34,637 nucleotides of DNA from a bacterium. Its GTDB lineage: Bacteria > Joyebacterota > Joyebacteria > Joyebacterales > Joyebacteraceae. Location: assembly GCA_029990205.1 (NCBI GenBank), contig JAPEKQ010000022.1, positions 1 through 34,637 of the forward strand. Reading direction: 5' to 3'. This document shows positions 7,863-14,905 of this stretch, in pieces. The notes below the pieces were generated by a model. It was not told the DNA's origin and did no database searches. It saw only the letters and a program-made list of their open reading frames with translations. Every line of letters starts with the position of its first letter. The first letter of the stretch is position 1. Made by a program: the position numbers and the translations under genes.

Positions 7863-9281
7863 ATGCGAACCACTGCGAGAGCAACGAATGCTACATACCG
7901 TCGTGTTGTCGTCATAGCGGTCTCTGTCCTGATTCTCGGAGCCGTGTCGGCCGGCGCGGAGCCGCCGGTCCCGAGCGCGCCTCCCGACGGCGAGCTGGCG
8001 TTCGACATACCGCTCGCCGGCTGTCTTGTCGATGACGTTGTCGCGCTCAAGTCCCAGTTCGTGCGCGGCGTCGCATCGTCGGCGGTCGACGTCGCCAGCG
8101 AGCACGGCATGGAGAACGCGGTGACGGTCGTCGAAGCCGCCGGTGAGCTCTCGGCCGTCGCGAACCGGATCTCGGCGAGCATGGAGGCCATCAGCCAGTT
8201 CGATCCAACGTTCGGCATCGAGGGCATCGCGCCGATGATGCCGGCGCAGGGCGCCATCCGCGACACGCTCTTCGGACTCGTCGTCTGGCATGAATCGGTC
8301 ACGGGGAAGAGCCGCGATATGGCGACCGACCTCGAACGCGTCATTCGCGCACTCGGGGACCTGGGGAACCGATCACTCAGAATGGGGCGCGACATCAATC
8401 GCGGCACTGAGCCGGTCGCCGGCGACGGAGGAGTCGACTACGTCCGCGTTGCGGAGAATACCGCCAACGTGATGAGCGCGGTCGCTGAGCTGGATCTCGT
8501 CGCGGCCGAGGCGGAGAGCGCGGCGGTCGAGCTCGAACAGCTCGTGTGGACCATCCGTGACGGGCGGGGCGTGGCAAAGGGTTCGAGAGTCGATGAGGAG
8601 TGGGAGGCCGTGCAGTCGGCGACATCCGAGGTGCGGAGGCTCACGTCGCGCATCAGTCCCGCAGTCACGACGCTCCAGGGCTCGAACTCCACGTTCATCG
8701 GTCTGATGCACGCGGTCGACGGCATGTCGCGTCAGGTCGACCTGATCGAGTCGCTCGAGGCGGACGCGCGCGGAACGAGGCGACTGCCCTGGGAGGCGAT
8801 GCGAACCGATATCGCTGTCGTCGAGCCGCTCAAGGTCGACGTGATCGTTCCGGCCGAGGCCGAGGGCAGCTATCCTCAGGAAGCGCTCGATGAGATCAAG
8901 GAGCTTCTCCAGCCGGTCGTGGAGTCTGACCGACTGCTTGCGGAGCGAGCGATCGAGTACGCGACGACTCAGGTCGCGATGCACGAGGACCGCATCGTCT
9001 CGACCTATCGGGCGGTCGTCGGCTACACGGACACCGCGGCGGAGCGCGACCTCGAGAGCGCGCGCGACCAGGTCGACGTTCTGCTCCGTACGAACATGCA
9101 TCTTCAGACCGCGCTGACATCGGCGCGATCGGCGCGTGAGTGGTACGCCCTTGGTGTGTCGCACCAGATGAGCGGGTACTGCTCCGAAAACAAAGCGCTC
9201 ATCGCGTACAAGAACGCGTGGCTTCACGCACTCAACGCGGGCGCGGCCGCACAGCGCGCGCTCCAGGAGGCCGGGGCCTGA
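7863..9281 (+). CDS. Secreted, mostly helical protein of unknown function
   Basis: 472 residues from ATG 7863, with GAGGTG at 7851-7856. A basic N-terminus and hydrophobic stretch (VVVIAVSVLILGAVSAGA) form a signal peptide, probably cleaved near residue 38, followed by a proline-rich linker. The rest is rich in Ala, Val, Glu and Arg with heptad-like spacing, for example in the segments around 190-260 and 330-440. This suggests long helices, perhaps coiled-coil, in the periplasm. I recognise no catalytic motif or named domain. Its stop overlaps the start of the next gene by one base (TGATG at 9279-9283), so it is co-translated with the HAD hydrolase. It is divergent from the DUF3857 genes. Confidence 0.7.
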   Translation: MRTTARATNATYRRVVVIAVSVLILGAVSAGAEPPVPSAPPDGELAFDIPLAGCLVDDVVALKSQFVRGVASSAVDVASEHGMENAVTVVEAAGELSAVANRISASMEAISQFDPTFGIEGIAPMMPAQGAIRDTLFGLVVWHESVTGKSRDMATDLERVIRALGDLGNRSLRMGRDINRGTEPVAGDGGVDYVRVAENTANVMSAVAELDLVAAEAESAAVELEQLVWTIRDGRGVAKGSRVDEEWEAVQSATSEVRRLTSRISPAVTTLQGSNSTFIGLMHAVDGMSRQVDLIESLEADARGTRRLPWEAMRTDIAVVEPLKVDVIVPAEAEGSYPQEALDEIKELLQPVVESDRLLAERAIEYATTQVAMHEDRIVSTYRAVVGYTDTAAERDLESARDQVDVLLRTNMHLQTALTSARSAREWYALGVSHQMSGYCSENKALIAYKNAWLHALNAGAAAQRALQEAGA

Positions 9282-10000
9282 TGATTCGCGGGGTCTTCTT
9301 CGACGCCGGCAACACGATTCTCTTTCCGGACTACGAACTCTATCGACGCATCGTCGCCGAACTCGGTGGCGATGCGTCTGTTGATGATGTCGTCGCCGCC
9401 GAGGCGCACGCGCGGGCTGCGTTCGACGAGGCCGTGCTGCGGTCGCCGGACAAGAACGTCCACGGATTCTGGCCCGTCTTCTACGAGCCGTTCTACACCC
9501 GTCTCGGTCTCTCCGCGAACGCCGTGGAGATGGCCATCGCGAACACGCGGGCCATCAACGACATCGATCCCGGGATCTGGAACGTCCCCGTCGAAGGGTT
9601 CGATGAGGTGATGAGCGAGCTCGCCGATCGAGGCATCGTCACCGGGATCATCTCCAACTCGGACGGACGGCTCGACCGGCGCATGCGGAAGATCGGAATC
9701 CGCGACAGGTTCTCGTTCCTTGTGGACAGCTGGGACGTCGGGGTCAGCAAGCCCGATCCCAGGATCTTCGAGGAGGCGCTCAAGCTTGCGCCGCTCCCGC
9801 CGAACGAGGTTCTGTACGTCGGTGATTACTACGAGGTCGACGTCGTCGGGGCGAGGGGAGTGGGCATGCAGGCCGCGCTCTTCGACCCATACGGGGCGTA
9901 CGGCGAGACGGACTGTGCTATGATGGCGCGGTTCGCGGACGTGCTCGACATCATCGACGGTCTCTCCGACCAGCCGGAGAGTCCGGCGGTCTCCACTTGA
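9281..10000 (+). CDS. HAD-superfamily hydrolase
   Basis: 239 residues. The ATG at 9281 overlaps the upstream stop by one base, with CAGGAGG at 9263-9269. The four HAD motifs are visible. Motif I is FFDAGNT (nucleophile D8; the usual second Asp is Gly10, as in several HAD branches with a FDAGxT motif). Motif II is the serine in IISNSDG, motif III the lysine in GVSKPDP, and motif IV the acidic residues of GDYYEVDVVGA. The helical insert between motifs I and II fits a C1-cap phosphatase or dehalogenase-like enzyme. It is probably a cytoplasmic phosphatase on a small phosphorylated metabolite; the substrate cannot be read from sequence. Confidence 0.88.
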   Translation: MIRGVFFDAGNTILFPDYELYRRIVAELGGDASVDDVVAAEAHARAAFDEAVLRSPDKNVHGFWPVFYEPFYTRLGLSANAVEMAIANTRAINDIDPGIWNVPVEGFDEVMSELADRGIVTGIISNSDGRLDRRMRKIGIRDRFSFLVDSWDVGVSKPDPRIFEEALKLAPLPPNEVLYVGDYYEVDVVGARGVGMQAALFDPYGAYGETDCAMMARFADVLDIIDGLSDQPESPAVST

Positions 10001-10070
10001 TTTCCGCGCCCTCCACGAACCATCTTACTCATATCAGTCGCGCTCACTCCCGGAACCACCGGAGAGGCAT

Positions 10071-10769
10071 ATGAGACGTTCGTCCTTCATTATCGGCGGC
10101 ATTGCCGCGACCGCGCTGGCGACCCTCGTGACGGGCCAGGCCATTCCCGGTGTTCCGACGCCGGTCGCATGGACCATACGCATCGTCACGCTCATCTCGG
10201 CCATCATCATCCATGAGGTCGCGCACGGTCTGGTCGCGGAGAAGCTCGGCGACCCGACCGCCAGGATGCGGGGGCGCCTGACGCTCAACCCGATCCCGCA
10301 TATCGACATCATGGGGAGCATCATTATCCCCGGCTTCCTGCTCGTGAGCGGCTCGCCCTTCGTCATCGGATGGGCGAAGCCGGTGCCGGTCGACATCCGT
10401 CGGTTCGAGGACCCGCTCAAGGGATGGGCGATCACAGCGATCGCCGGCCCCCTGGCGAACTTCGCGCAGGTCGTCGTGTACGTCCTGCTGTTCCGCTTCG
10501 CCACGACCGCGGGACTCCCGGTCTGGATCGAGTTCCTTGCTTTCTCCGGGGCGGCCATCAATCTGTTCCTCGGCATCTTCAATCTGATCCCCATTCCTCC
10601 GCTTGACGGCTCACGGATCGTGGCGGCGTTCATGCCGTTCGAGATGGTCCGGCAGTATCTGTCGATCGAGCGGTTCGGGTTCGTTATCATCTTCGGTCTG
10701 CTGTGGCTCGATGTCCTTGACCCGTTCTTCAACCTCATCTGGAAGTTCCTGCTCATACTCCTGTTCTAA
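10071..10769 (+). CDS. M50-family (site-2 protease-like) membrane metalloprotease
   Basis: 232 residues and strongly hydrophobic, with about six membrane segments. The zinc site HEVAH (H48, E49, H52) lies in an early membrane helix, and the third ligand D179 is in IPPLDGSR, the NPxDG-like second motif of the family. The compact length without PDZ or CBS domains matches the short rhomboid-like/M50B 'site-2 protease family' proteins common in bacteria. They cut substrates within or near the membrane; the natural substrate is unknown here. The start ATG at 10071 follows CCGGAGAGG. A TG-extended -10 element overlaps its stop codon and may drive the next operon. Confidence 0.9.
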   Translation: MRRSSFIIGGIAATALATLVTGQAIPGVPTPVAWTIRIVTLISAIIIHEVAHGLVAEKLGDPTARMRGRLTLNPIPHIDIMGSIIIPGFLLVSGSPFVIGWAKPVPVDIRRFEDPLKGWAITAIAGPLANFAQVVVYVLLFRFATTAGLPVWIEFLAFSGAAINLFLGIFNLIPIPPLDGSRIVAAFMPFEMVRQYLSIERFGFVIIFGLLWLDVLDPFFNLIWKFLLILLF

Positions 10770-10770
10770 T
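10762..10770 (+). promoter_or_regulatory. Candidate extended -10 promoter for the tusA-like operon
   Basis: TGTTCTAAT at 10762-10770 fits an extended -10 (TG, one base, TCTAAT). I see no good -35 at 16-18 bp upstream. It would start a transcript near 10777, just before the structured leader, which is why it is listed. Confidence 0.35.
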
Positions 10771-10776
10771 CCGATC

Positions 10777-10948
10777 GCTCATTCGGTTCGGGGAAACCCC
10801 GCGCATCCCCCCGCATCAAAACACGTGCACTCGGGGAGTGCACGGGGGCCCGTGGGGCCGCGGAACTGAGTGTGCGCAGCATGCCAAGGCTTCTGCGGGT
10901 CCCCACTTACAACTCCTCGGGCGATGACACGGGTTGCGGAGGGCAGGT
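10777..10948 (+). promoter_or_regulatory. Structured 5' leader that can mask the ribosome-binding site
   Basis: This 172-base region before a TusA-like gene holds several strong stems. One is a small hairpin (10789-10793 with 10797-10801). A 9-bp hairpin pairs CGTGCACTC 10824-10832 with GAGTGCACG 10836-10844. A 10-bp stem with a 2-base bulge pairs GTGGGGCCGC 10852-10861 with 10895-10906. Closing pairing joins CCCCCCGCA 10807-10815 to TGCGGAGGG 10935-10943 with one mismatch, and the latter contains the SD GGAGGG. Alternative pairings compete: CCCGTG 10849-10854 with CACGGG 10928-10933, and CGCAG 10875-10879 with CTGCG 10893-10897. This layout fits a cis-acting switch. A free-standing RNA such as 6S RNA is the main alternative. 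I could not match it to a known riboswitch class. Confidence 0.42.
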
Positions 10949-11194
10949 ATGGACGCTGGGAAAACTCATATAGCCAGGAAACTGGACATGACCGGCTTCT
11001 TCTGCCCCGAACCCGTGGTCCAGACGAGCAACGAGATCGAGGAGATCGAGGTCGGCGAGGTTCTGGAGATGCTGGCGGACGACCCCTCGGCACGGTCGGA
11101 CATGGAGAGCTGGTCGAAGCGAACGGGCCACGAGCTCGTCTCGGTCGATGAGGAGGAGGGGATCATCCGCTTCCTCATTCGAAGAATGACCTAG
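10949..11194 (+). CDS. TusA/SirA-family sulfur carrier
   Basis: 81 residues. ATG 10949 has GGAGGG five bases upstream. The family signature is complete: LDMTGFFCPEPVV with C19 in a CPxP motif, then GEVLEMLADDP, an SDMESW helix and GHELV. In characterised TusA proteins this cysteine carries a persulfide from a cysteine desulfurase to tRNA thiolation, molybdenum cofactor or sulfur-oxidation enzymes. Here it is followed by a DsrE-like protein and a NifS-like protein, which suggests a local sulfur relay. The SD can be masked by the leader, so expression may depend on a signal sensed in the RNA. Family certain; pathway inferred. Confidence 0.88.
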   Translation: MDAGKTHIARKLDMTGFFCPEPVVQTSNEIEEIEVGEVLEMLADDPSARSDMESWSKRTGHELVSVDEEEGIIRFLIRRMT

Positions 11195-11425
11195 TTCCTC
11201 AGGAACAAGCCCGAAGGCCTCAGGTAGCCGGCCGTTCGAGCGACATGAAAGCTACTGACGCTGTCCGGGGGCTGGAGAGCGAGTCGGGTCATTCGGGGGG
11301 ATGTCCGATCTCGGTCACGAGTCATCCTTCGGGCAGCTTCTTCTATTGTGGTAACCTGATGTTGCGGGATGTGGCGCGACGCTGCTCCACGGCGCGGGCT
11401 CACTCCCACCATGGAGGTGATGAGC

Positions 11426-11794
11426 ATGGCTGACAGGAAGCGGATCCTCTACGTTCAGACCTCAGGCGTCGATACGCCCGAGCGGACCTACTCGCCGCTG
11501 GTGCTGGCGCGGACGGCGGCCGCGATGGGGATCGATGCGACGGTCTACTTCCTCGGGAAGGGCGTGACGGTCGTGAAGACCGGCGAGGCGGACCGTATCC
11601 AGATGGGGAGCTTCCCGAAGCTCTCCGAGGTGCTCCAGCAGGCGGTGGACGCCGGCGTGAAGCTGATGGTCTGCGACCAGAGCTCGCAGCTCCTCGGGCT
11701 CTCGCGCGGCGACTATATAGATGATGCGGACGTCGTCGGAGCCGCGACGCTCAATGACATCGCGCTCGACGCTGACGCGATTCTGAACTTCTAG
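11426..11794 (+). CDS. DsrE/DsrF-like sulfur-relay protein
   Basis: 122 residues. ATG 11426 follows GGAGGTGA with five bases between. The fold pattern (KRILYVQTSG at the N-terminus, an alpha/beta core, and VKLMVCDQSSQLLGL with C83) matches DsrE-like small proteins, where a cysteine in this region often binds sulfane sulfur. It is probably cytoplasmic, as no signal is seen. The 231-bp gap upstream contains a GTTCCT-C-AGGAAC palindrome (11194-11206), two CCTCAGG copies (11198 and 11218) and a weak -10-like TAACCT (11352-11357), so it may have its own promoter. It sits between TusA-like and NifS-like genes. Partner and direction of sulfur flow are not evident. Confidence 0.75.
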   Translation: MADRKRILYVQTSGVDTPERTYSPLVLARTAAAMGIDATVYFLGKGVTVVKTGEADRIQMGSFPKLSEVLQQAVDAGVKLMVCDQSSQLLGLSRGDYIDDADVVGAATLNDIALDADAILNF

Positions 11795-11805
11795 ATGACG
11801 ACGGA

Positions 11806-11864
11806 CCCCGGTCGCATGTCGACCGGGGCCCGCCCGGTACCACCGGTCGATGCCGCGGTACCGG
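11806..11864 (+). other. Two consecutive hairpins between dsrE-like and nifS-like genes
   Basis: CCCCGGTCG 11806-11814 pairs with CGACCGGGG 11820-11828 (loop 5). CCGGTACC 11834-11841 pairs with GGTACCGG 11857-11864 (loop 15). There is no T-tract. They may act as a partial terminator or a processing site ahead of the nifS-like gene. Confidence 0.6.
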
Positions 11865-11899
11865 ATTCCCCGAGCGCGACCACGTGTCGGAGGTGACAC

Positions 11900-13129
11900 A
11901 TGGGTGAACGAGTCACAACGAAGGGTTTCTTCGACTATCAGTCGGGAGCGCCCGTCGACCCCAGGGTCGTCGAGGAGATGCTCCCATTCTTCACTACGAG
12001 CTACGGGAACCCGTCGTCGCTCCACGCGGCGGGTGATCCGGTGCGCGAGGGGATGGAGCTGGCGCGGAACCGCCTCGCGGCCCTGCTCTCGTGCGACCCC
12101 GCCGAGCTCATCTTCACCGGCGGCGCGACCGAGGCCAACAACCTGGCCATCAAGGGCGCCGCGATGAAGATGCGGAGGAAGGGCAAGCACATCATCTCGA
12201 GCGTCGTCGAGCATCGCTCGGTCATCACACCGCTCAAGTTCCTGCAGCGCGAGGGCTTCGAGGTGACGACCCTCCCGGTCGACGCCGACGGGTTCGTCGA
12301 CCCGGCGGCGGTCGAGGACGCCATCCGTGACGACACGATCCTCATCTCTGTCATGATGGCCAACGGCGAGGTCGGCACGATCGAGCCGGTCGGTGAGATC
12401 GGCGCCATCGCGAAGAATCACGACGTGCTCTTTCACACCGACGCGGTCGCGGCGCAGTCGTGGGTCCCGATCGACCTTTCGACGCTTCCCTTCGACATGG
12501 TGACGCTGTCGTCGAACGATATGTACGGACCGAAGGGCGTCGGCGCGCTCTATCTCCGGAAGGGGACGCGTGTCGAGGCCGTGCTCCACGGCGGCGGTCA
12601 GGAGCGGGGGCTCCGCTCGGGTACCGAGAACGTTCCCGGTATCGTCGGGTTCGGGAAGGCGGCCGAGCTTCTCAAGGAGGAGATGCCGGCCGAGGTCGAG
12701 CGCGTGAGGGTCTTCCGCGACCGTCTGATCGATGAGCTGTCGAAGATCGACGACACGGCGCTCAACGGGCCGCGCGACCGGCGGCTTCCGAACAACGCCA
12801 ACATCCGTTTCGCCTACATCGAGGGTGAGGCGCTGTTGCTGATGCTCGACATGGAGGGCGTGATGCTCTCGAGCGGCTCGGCGTGCTCGGCGAAGACGCT
12901 GGAGCCGTCGTACGTGCAGCTCGCGATGGGGGTGAAGCACGAGGAGGCGCACGGCTCACTTCAGTTCACGCTCGGGCGCTGGACGACGAGCGAGGAGGTC
13001 GATCACGCGATCGAGGTGCTCCCGGGCATCGTGGACCGGCTCCGTCAGATGTCGGCGCTCCGCCCGGGGATGGAGTACGACAAGAGCCAGTTCAGTAAGC
13101 ACGACCACGGTCACGGTGAGGAGGAGTAG
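11900..13129 (+). CDS. NifS/IscS-like protein lacking the PLP-binding lysine
   Basis: 409 residues, the full length of class-V aminotransferase-type cysteine desulfurases. Start ATG 11900 follows GGAGGTG. Kept features: GGATEANN (74-81), the PLP-stacking His105 in VVEHRS, D181 in FHTDAV, RSGTENV (239-245), and mobile-loop Cys329 in SSGSACSAKT. The usual SxHK motif that forms the Schiff base is changed: residues 204-213 read SSNDMYGPKG, so His becomes Asn206 and Lys becomes Asp207. The PLP-contacting Gln expected at 184 is Ala. Archaeoglobus fulgidus IscS has an Asp at this lysine position and is reported inactive as a desulfurase, possibly giving a cysteine ligand to an Fe-S cluster. The C-terminus ends in a His/Glu tail (KHDHGHGEEE). 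It is probably not a conventional desulfurase. Confidence 0.9.
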   Translation: MGERVTTKGFFDYQSGAPVDPRVVEEMLPFFTTSYGNPSSLHAAGDPVREGMELARNRLAALLSCDPAELIFTGGATEANNLAIKGAAMKMRRKGKHIISSVVEHRSVITPLKFLQREGFEVTTLPVDADGFVDPAAVEDAIRDDTILISVMMANGEVGTIEPVGEIGAIAKNHDVLFHTDAVAAQSWVPIDLSTLPFDMVTLSSNDMYGPKGVGALYLRKGTRVEAVLHGGGQERGLRSGTENVPGIVGFGKAAELLKEEMPAEVERVRVFRDRLIDELSKIDDTALNGPRDRRLPNNANIRFAYIEGEALLLMLDMEGVMLSSGSACSAKTLEPSYVQLAMGVKHEEAHGSLQFTLGRWTTSEEVDHAIEVLPGIVDRLRQMSALRPGMEYDKSQFSKHDHGHGEEE

Positions 13130-13220
13130 CAGCGAACCTGTCCGCCAGGCGCGCTGATGGCCGCGCGACCCGGTGAGACGCGGGCGCCCACCAGGCCACA
13201 GTGGATGACGAAGCTCCCGA

Positions 13221-13249
13221 CAAGCCCGGTTTCTCGCGAATCGGGCTTG
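13221..13249 (+). terminator. Hairpin after the nifS-like gene
   Basis: CAAGCCCG at 13221-13228 pairs with CGGGCTTG at 13242-13249, loop 13 bases, with no T-run after it. It separates the sulfur cassette from the arsR promoter and is probably a weak or factor-assisted terminator. Confidence 0.45.
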
Positions 13250-13252
13250 CGC

Positions 13253-13291
13253 TAGACATCAGACTTGGTTATTTGGTAAAATAGCCAAATA
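13253..13291 (+). promoter_or_regulatory. ArsR-type promoter with overlapping operator
   Basis: -35 TAGACA (13253-13258), 18-bp spacer, -10 TAAAAT (13277-13282). Both hexamers match the sigma-70 consensus at five of six positions. An inverted repeat, TATTTGG 13270-13276 and CCAAATA 13285-13291, flanks the -10, so a bound repressor would block polymerase. AT-rich inverted repeats of this form are typical ArsR-family operators. Autoregulation by the next gene is inferred. Confidence 0.72.
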
Positions 13292-13324
13292 GTACAAGAG
13301 GGCTTCCTTTGCGGGAGGGTGGAT

Positions 13325-13639
13325 GTGAACGCGGATGTCAGAGCCAGATACGAACAGCGGGCCGCGGTGCTCAAGTCGCTGGCCCACGCGACGCGGCTGT
13401 TCATTATCGACGAGCTGTCCAAGGAAGAGCACTGCGTCGCCGAACTGACCGAGATGGTGGGCGCCGACATGTCGACCGTTTCGAAGCACCTCTCCGTACT
13501 CAAGGGGGCGGGACTGGTGCGCGATGAGAAGCGGGGGGCACAGGTCTACTACCGGCTTCGCGTCCCGTGTGTCCTCAATTTCTTCGGGTGCGTCGAGGAC
13601 GTGATCAAGGCCGATGGTGAGGGAGGATGCTCATGCTGA
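13325..13639 (+). CDS. arsR: ArsR-family metalloregulator
   Basis: 104 residues. GTG 13325 is preferred because GGGAGG (13313-13318) lies six bases upstream; the GTG at 13319 would leave no spacing. The winged helix-turn-helix is clear: LAHATRLFIIDEL, then AELTEMVGADMSTVSKHLSVLK as recognition helix region, then a wing. Metal-sensing cysteines differ from the classic ELCVCDL: there is one Cys in the helix region (C37) and a C-terminal group C82, C89, C102, C104. It probably releases the operator at 13270-13291 when it binds arsenite or another thiophilic metal. It overlaps the following gene by seven bases and heads a six-gene operon ending in arsC. The ligand is inferred from context. Confidence 0.85.
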   Translation: MNADVRARYEQRAAVLKSLAHATRLFIIDELSKEEHCVAELTEMVGADMSTVSKHLSVLKGAGLVRDEKRGAQVYYRLRVPCVLNFFGCVEDVIKADGEGGCSC

Positions 13640-14145
13640 CCGTCACGCGCAAGGACAAGCGGACCCGCGTCGCCGCGGCGACGTTCATCATCGCCACGGT
13701 GCTTCTCGTGGCAGCGCTCCTGTCCGGATGCGCACAGGACGGGACCGGGTCGGGTGAAGGCACTGAGGCGGAGGTGGCGCAGACCTCGCTGGTCGGTCAC
13801 GACGCGTCGGTCGTCGGCTCCGGTCTGCCGGCGCTCGTGGACCTGGGGTCCGACACGTGCGTTCCCTGCAAGATGATGGAGCCGGTTCTGGAGGAGCTTG
13901 CGAGCGAACTCGATGGCCGTCTGCACGTGATCTTCATCAACACGAACGAGGACCGGAGCGCCGGCGGGCGGTACGGCATTCGCGTCATCCCCACGCAGAT
14001 CTTCTTTGCCCCGGACGGGAGCGAGCTCTTCCGTCACCAGGGATTCCTCTCGCTCGAGGACATCCTGGCGAAGTGGTCGGAGCTCGGATACGAGTTCGGC
14101 AACGCGGGCGAGGACACGACCGGTGACGCGGCGGGGGAGGCGTAG
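13633..14145 (+). CDS. Thioredoxin-fold lipoprotein
   Basis: 170 residues. The ATG at 13633 has GGAGG (13622-13626) six bases upstream; the ATG at 13627 directly abuts it. The N-terminus is basic, then hydrophobic, ending in the lipobox LLSGC (C33), so it is a membrane-anchored lipoprotein facing the periplasm. The thioredoxin active site is CVPC (76-79), with the cis-Pro motif RVIPTQIFF further on. It overlaps arsR by seven bases and abuts ccdA, so it is the likely thiol partner that receives electrons from CcdA across the membrane. The role in this operon may be keeping an extracytoplasmic or permease thiol reduced. Confidence 0.87.
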   Translation: MLTVTRKDKRTRVAAATFIIATVLLVAALLSGCAQDGTGSGEGTEAEVAQTSLVGHDASVVGSGLPALVDLGSDTCVPCKMMEPVLEELASELDGRLHVIFINTNEDRSAGGRYGIRVIPTQIFFAPDGSELFRHQGFLSLEDILAKWSELGYEFGNAGEDTTGDAAGEA

Positions 14146-14844
14146 ATGGGCGAGCTCTTCGTCGGGCTGACGCGCGCCGTTGACGGCGCGCCGGCCGTCG
14201 CACTCGCGGCCGCTCTCGCCTGGGGCGTGCTGAGCGTCGTGCTGAGCCCGTGTCATCTGGCGAGCATCCCGCTCATCGTCGGGTTCGTCGGCGGGCAGGG
14301 GCGGATCACGACGCGACGCGCGTTCACACTCTCGCTGGCCTTCTCGGTCGGCATCCTCGTGACGATCGCCGTCATCGGCATCATCACGGCGGCGGCGGGA
14401 CGTATCGCCGGTGATCTGGGCCGGGTCGGGAACTACGTGGTAGCCGCGGTCTTCCTCGTCGTGGGACTCGTGCTCCTGGATGTCATCCGCGTCCCGTGGA
14501 GCGGTCCGGGTCGCGTGAGCCCGATAGGGACGGGCGCGCCTGCCGCGTTCATGCTCGGCCTCGTCTTCGGCATCGCGCTCGGTCCCTGCACATTCGCCTA
14601 CATGGCGCCGATGCTGGCTGTGGCGCTTGGCGCCGCGGCGGAGCGGCCGGTCTACAGCGGGCTGCTGCTTCTGCTGTACGGCGTCGGTCACTGCGCTGTC
14701 ATCGTGCTGGCAGGCACGTTCACGGAGGTCGTGCAGCGGTACATGAACTGGAACGAGCGCTCGCGCGGCGCGACGGTTCTTCGAAAGGTCTGCGGCGTGC
14801 TCGTCATACTCGGCGGTATCTATCTCATATGGACGACCACCTAG
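14146..14844 (+). CDS. ccdA: CcdA/DsbD-type transmembrane thiol electron carrier
   Basis: 232 residues with about six membrane helices. The two family cysteines are C36 in LSPCHLASIPLI and C148 in LGPCTFAYMAPM, placed in the first and fourth helix of the two internally related halves. Such proteins pass reducing equivalents from cytoplasmic thioredoxin to periplasmic thioredoxin-like proteins. The ATG follows the upstream TAG with no gap, so it is probably translated with the lipoprotein it would reduce. The gap to the next gene has a hairpin (CCCGCCG 14868-14874 with CGGCGGG 14880-14886). Confidence 0.9.
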   Translation: MGELFVGLTRAVDGAPAVALAAALAWGVLSVVLSPCHLASIPLIVGFVGGQGRITTRRAFTLSLAFSVGILVTIAVIGIITAAAGRIAGDLGRVGNYVVAAVFLVVGLVLLDVIRVPWSGPGRVSPIGTGAPAAFMLGLVFGIALGPCTFAYMAPMLAVALGAAAERPVYSGLLLLLYGVGHCAVIVLAGTFTEVVQRYMNWNERSRGATVLRKVCGVLVILGGIYLIWTTT

Positions 14845-14905
14845 AGGCGGGGGAGAGCCCGCCGACACCCGCCGTCAACCGGCGGGCCGGAAAGAGAACA
14901 TCGTC

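Noticed and set aside
11245-11433. Small plus-strand frame in the gap before the dsrE-like gene
   Set aside because: No SD, no hydrophobic or conserved pattern, and it overlaps the dsrE-like SD.
11462-12952. Minus-strand frame of 496 codons opposite the dsrE-like and nifS-like genes
   Set aside because: No family motif or SD; composition is that of an antisense shadow.
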